Positions 4,989-5,890 of a stretch of DNA of 5,890 nt are shown piece after piece. A model generated the notes under the pieces. That model saw only the letters and a program-made list of their open reading frames with translations, ran no database searches and was not told the DNA's origin. The translations under genes and the position numbers were made by a program. This stretch comes from Mycobacterium sp. (GTDB taxonomy: Bacteria > Actinomycetota > Actinomycetes > Mycobacteriales > Mycobacteriaceae). The stretch's first letter is position 1, and the number at the start of each line of letters is the position of its first letter. Location of the stretch: positions 1 to 5,890 of the forward strand of contig JAQSXQ010000140.1 in the NCBI GenBank assembly GCA_029256565.1, given 5' to 3'.

Positions 4989-5882
4989 GTGACACGTCCA
5001 CGACCTCCCATGGGGCCCGCACTGGCGGGCGCGATCGATCTCTCGGCGCTCAAGCAGCCACCCCCGTCGGCCGCCGCTCCGGCATCCGGTTCGGCACCGG
5101 CGAGCGCCATCGAGGTGACCGAGGCGAACTTCGAAGCCGACGTCATCGCCAAGTCCAACCAGGTCCCCGTCGTCGTCCTGCTGTGGACGCCGCGTAGCCC
5201 GTCGAGCGTGCAACTCGGCGACGTGCTCGCCGCACTGGCTGCCGACGATGGCGGCACGTGGGCGCTGGCAACGGTCAACGTCGACGTCGTCCCGCAGGTC
5301 GCGCAGGCGTTCGGCGTGCAAGGGGTGCCGACCGTCGTGGCAGTTGCTGCGGGACAGCCACTCTCGAGCTTCCAGGGCGCGCAACCGCCCGAGCAGTTGA
5401 GGCGGTGGGTCGACTCGCTGCTCGAGGCGACGGCAGGCAAGCTCGCCGGCGGCGCCGCGGAGGAAGAGGTCGTCGACCCCGAGGTCGAGCAGGCTCGCGC
5501 GCATCTCGACGCCGGTGACTTCGACGCGGCGCTCGCCGCCTATCAGGCCGTCCTCGACGCCAAGCCCAATCACGAGGAGGCCCGCGGCGCGGTTCGGCAG
5601 ATCGCCTTCCTGCAGCGGGCGACGACTCAGCCGCAGGACGCCGTGGCCCGCGCCGAGGCAGCGCCCGACGACCTCGACGCCGCGTTCGCCGCGGCCGACG
5701 TCGAAGTGCTGCAGCAGGATCCGTCCGCCGCATTCAACCGGCTCATCGCCCTGGTGAAGCGCACCGCAGGCGACGACCGGACGAAGGTTCGCACCCGACT
5801 CGTCGAGCTGTTCGAACTCTTCGACCCGGCCGATCCCGACGTCATCGCGGGCAGGCGCAACCTCGCCAACGCGCTGTACTGA
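4989..5882 (+). CDS. Thioredoxin-like TPR protein, CnoX family, lacking cysteines
   Basis: This 297-residue cytosolic protein has a thioredoxin fold (about 41-150) followed by a helical TPR-like region (about 164-297). The first 40 residues are Pro/Ala/Ser-rich and probably flexible. The thioredoxin domain retains its cis-proline (P114 in GVPTVV) and the usual hydrophobic core (VPVVVLLW), but the active-site loop reads WTPRSPSS at 66-73 instead of WCGPC. There is no cysteine anywhere in the protein, so it cannot be a dithiol oxidoreductase. The architecture matches E. coli CnoX/YbbN, a holdase that passes clients to GroEL and DnaK; a chaperone role is inferred. The C-terminal block EVEQARAHLDAGDFDAALAAY is a TPR-type helix pair. 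The GTG at 4989 gives TRPRPPMGPA, as I recall for mycobacterial Rv1324. It follows the DUF3817-type gene by 25 bases. Confidence 0.92.
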   Translation: MTRPRPPMGPALAGAIDLSALKQPPPSAAAPASGSAPASAIEVTEANFEADVIAKSNQVPVVVLLWTPRSPSSVQLGDVLAALAADDGGTWALATVNVDVVPQVAQAFGVQGVPTVVAVAAGQPLSSFQGAQPPEQLRRWVDSLLEATAGKLAGGAAEEEVVDPEVEQARAHLDAGDFDAALAAYQAVLDAKPNHEEARGAVRQIAFLQRATTQPQDAVARAEAAPDDLDAAFAAADVEVLQQDPSAAFNRLIALVKRTAGDDRTKVRTRLVELFELFDPADPDVIAGRRNLANALY

Positions 5883-5890
5883 GCGGCCGG

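Noticed and set aside
1..5890. A novel defence, mobile or biosynthetic system
   Set aside because: All genes fit a conserved mycobacterial chromosomal neighbourhood. I see no transposase, integrase, att-like repeats, CRISPR repeats, toxin-antitoxin pair or compositional break.

Overview
The window is high-GC actinobacterial chromosome. Gene content and order point to a mycobacterium, probably a fast-growing Mycolicibacterium-type species (inferred from remembered family sequences; no search was run). The order cyclase / nucS / small Zn-ribbon protein / methylmalonyl-CoA epimerase / fadA4 / thioredoxin-like protein matches what I recall of the M. tuberculosis Rv1320c-Rv1324 region. Two differences from that memory are that a single cyclase stands where M. 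tuberculosis has three paralogues, and that a small DUF3817-type membrane protein lies between fadA4 and the thioredoxin-like gene. I see no mobile element, CRISPR array, tRNA, rRNA or pseudogene. This is ordinary core chromosome, not an island.

Layout: 1-50 (-) is the first 16 codons of an unidentified gene with a possible signal peptide and a good Shine-Dalgarno (SD) sequence. 110-1744 (-) is a six-helix membrane adenylate cyclase with HAMP and class III catalytic domains. A divergent promoter at about 1745-1791 separates it from nucS (1792-2460, +), the mismatch-specific endonuclease. A 99-residue Zn-ribbon-like protein follows (2479-2778, +). Its stop lies only 4 bases from the stop of the convergent epimerase gene (2783-3259, -). 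A 98-bp divergent intergenic region (3260-3357) holds a CRP-like palindrome, an 11-bp tandem repeat and other short symmetries, and then fadA4 (3358-4539, +). Two abutting palindromes start at the fadA4 stop codon. They are followed by the DUF3817-type gene (4604-4963, +) and a cysteine-free CnoX-like thioredoxin/TPR protein (4989-5882, +).

Functions: the epimerase and the thiolase belong to propionyl-/methylmalonyl-CoA handling and to acyl-CoA breakdown or acetoacetyl-CoA metabolism. NucS supplies the mismatch correction that mycobacteria achieve without MutS/MutL. The cyclase makes cAMP, and the CRP-type site between the epimerase and fadA4 is a plausible, untested target of that signal.

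The strongest window-wide pattern is in translation starts. Five of the seven genes with a visible start (nucS, the Zn-ribbon gene, the epimerase, the DUF3817-type gene and the thioredoxin-like gene) have no SD but have a -10-like hexamer ending 7 or 8 nt before the start codon, as expected for leaderless mRNAs. The cyclase is near-leaderless. Only fadA4 and the left-edge gene have clear SDs.
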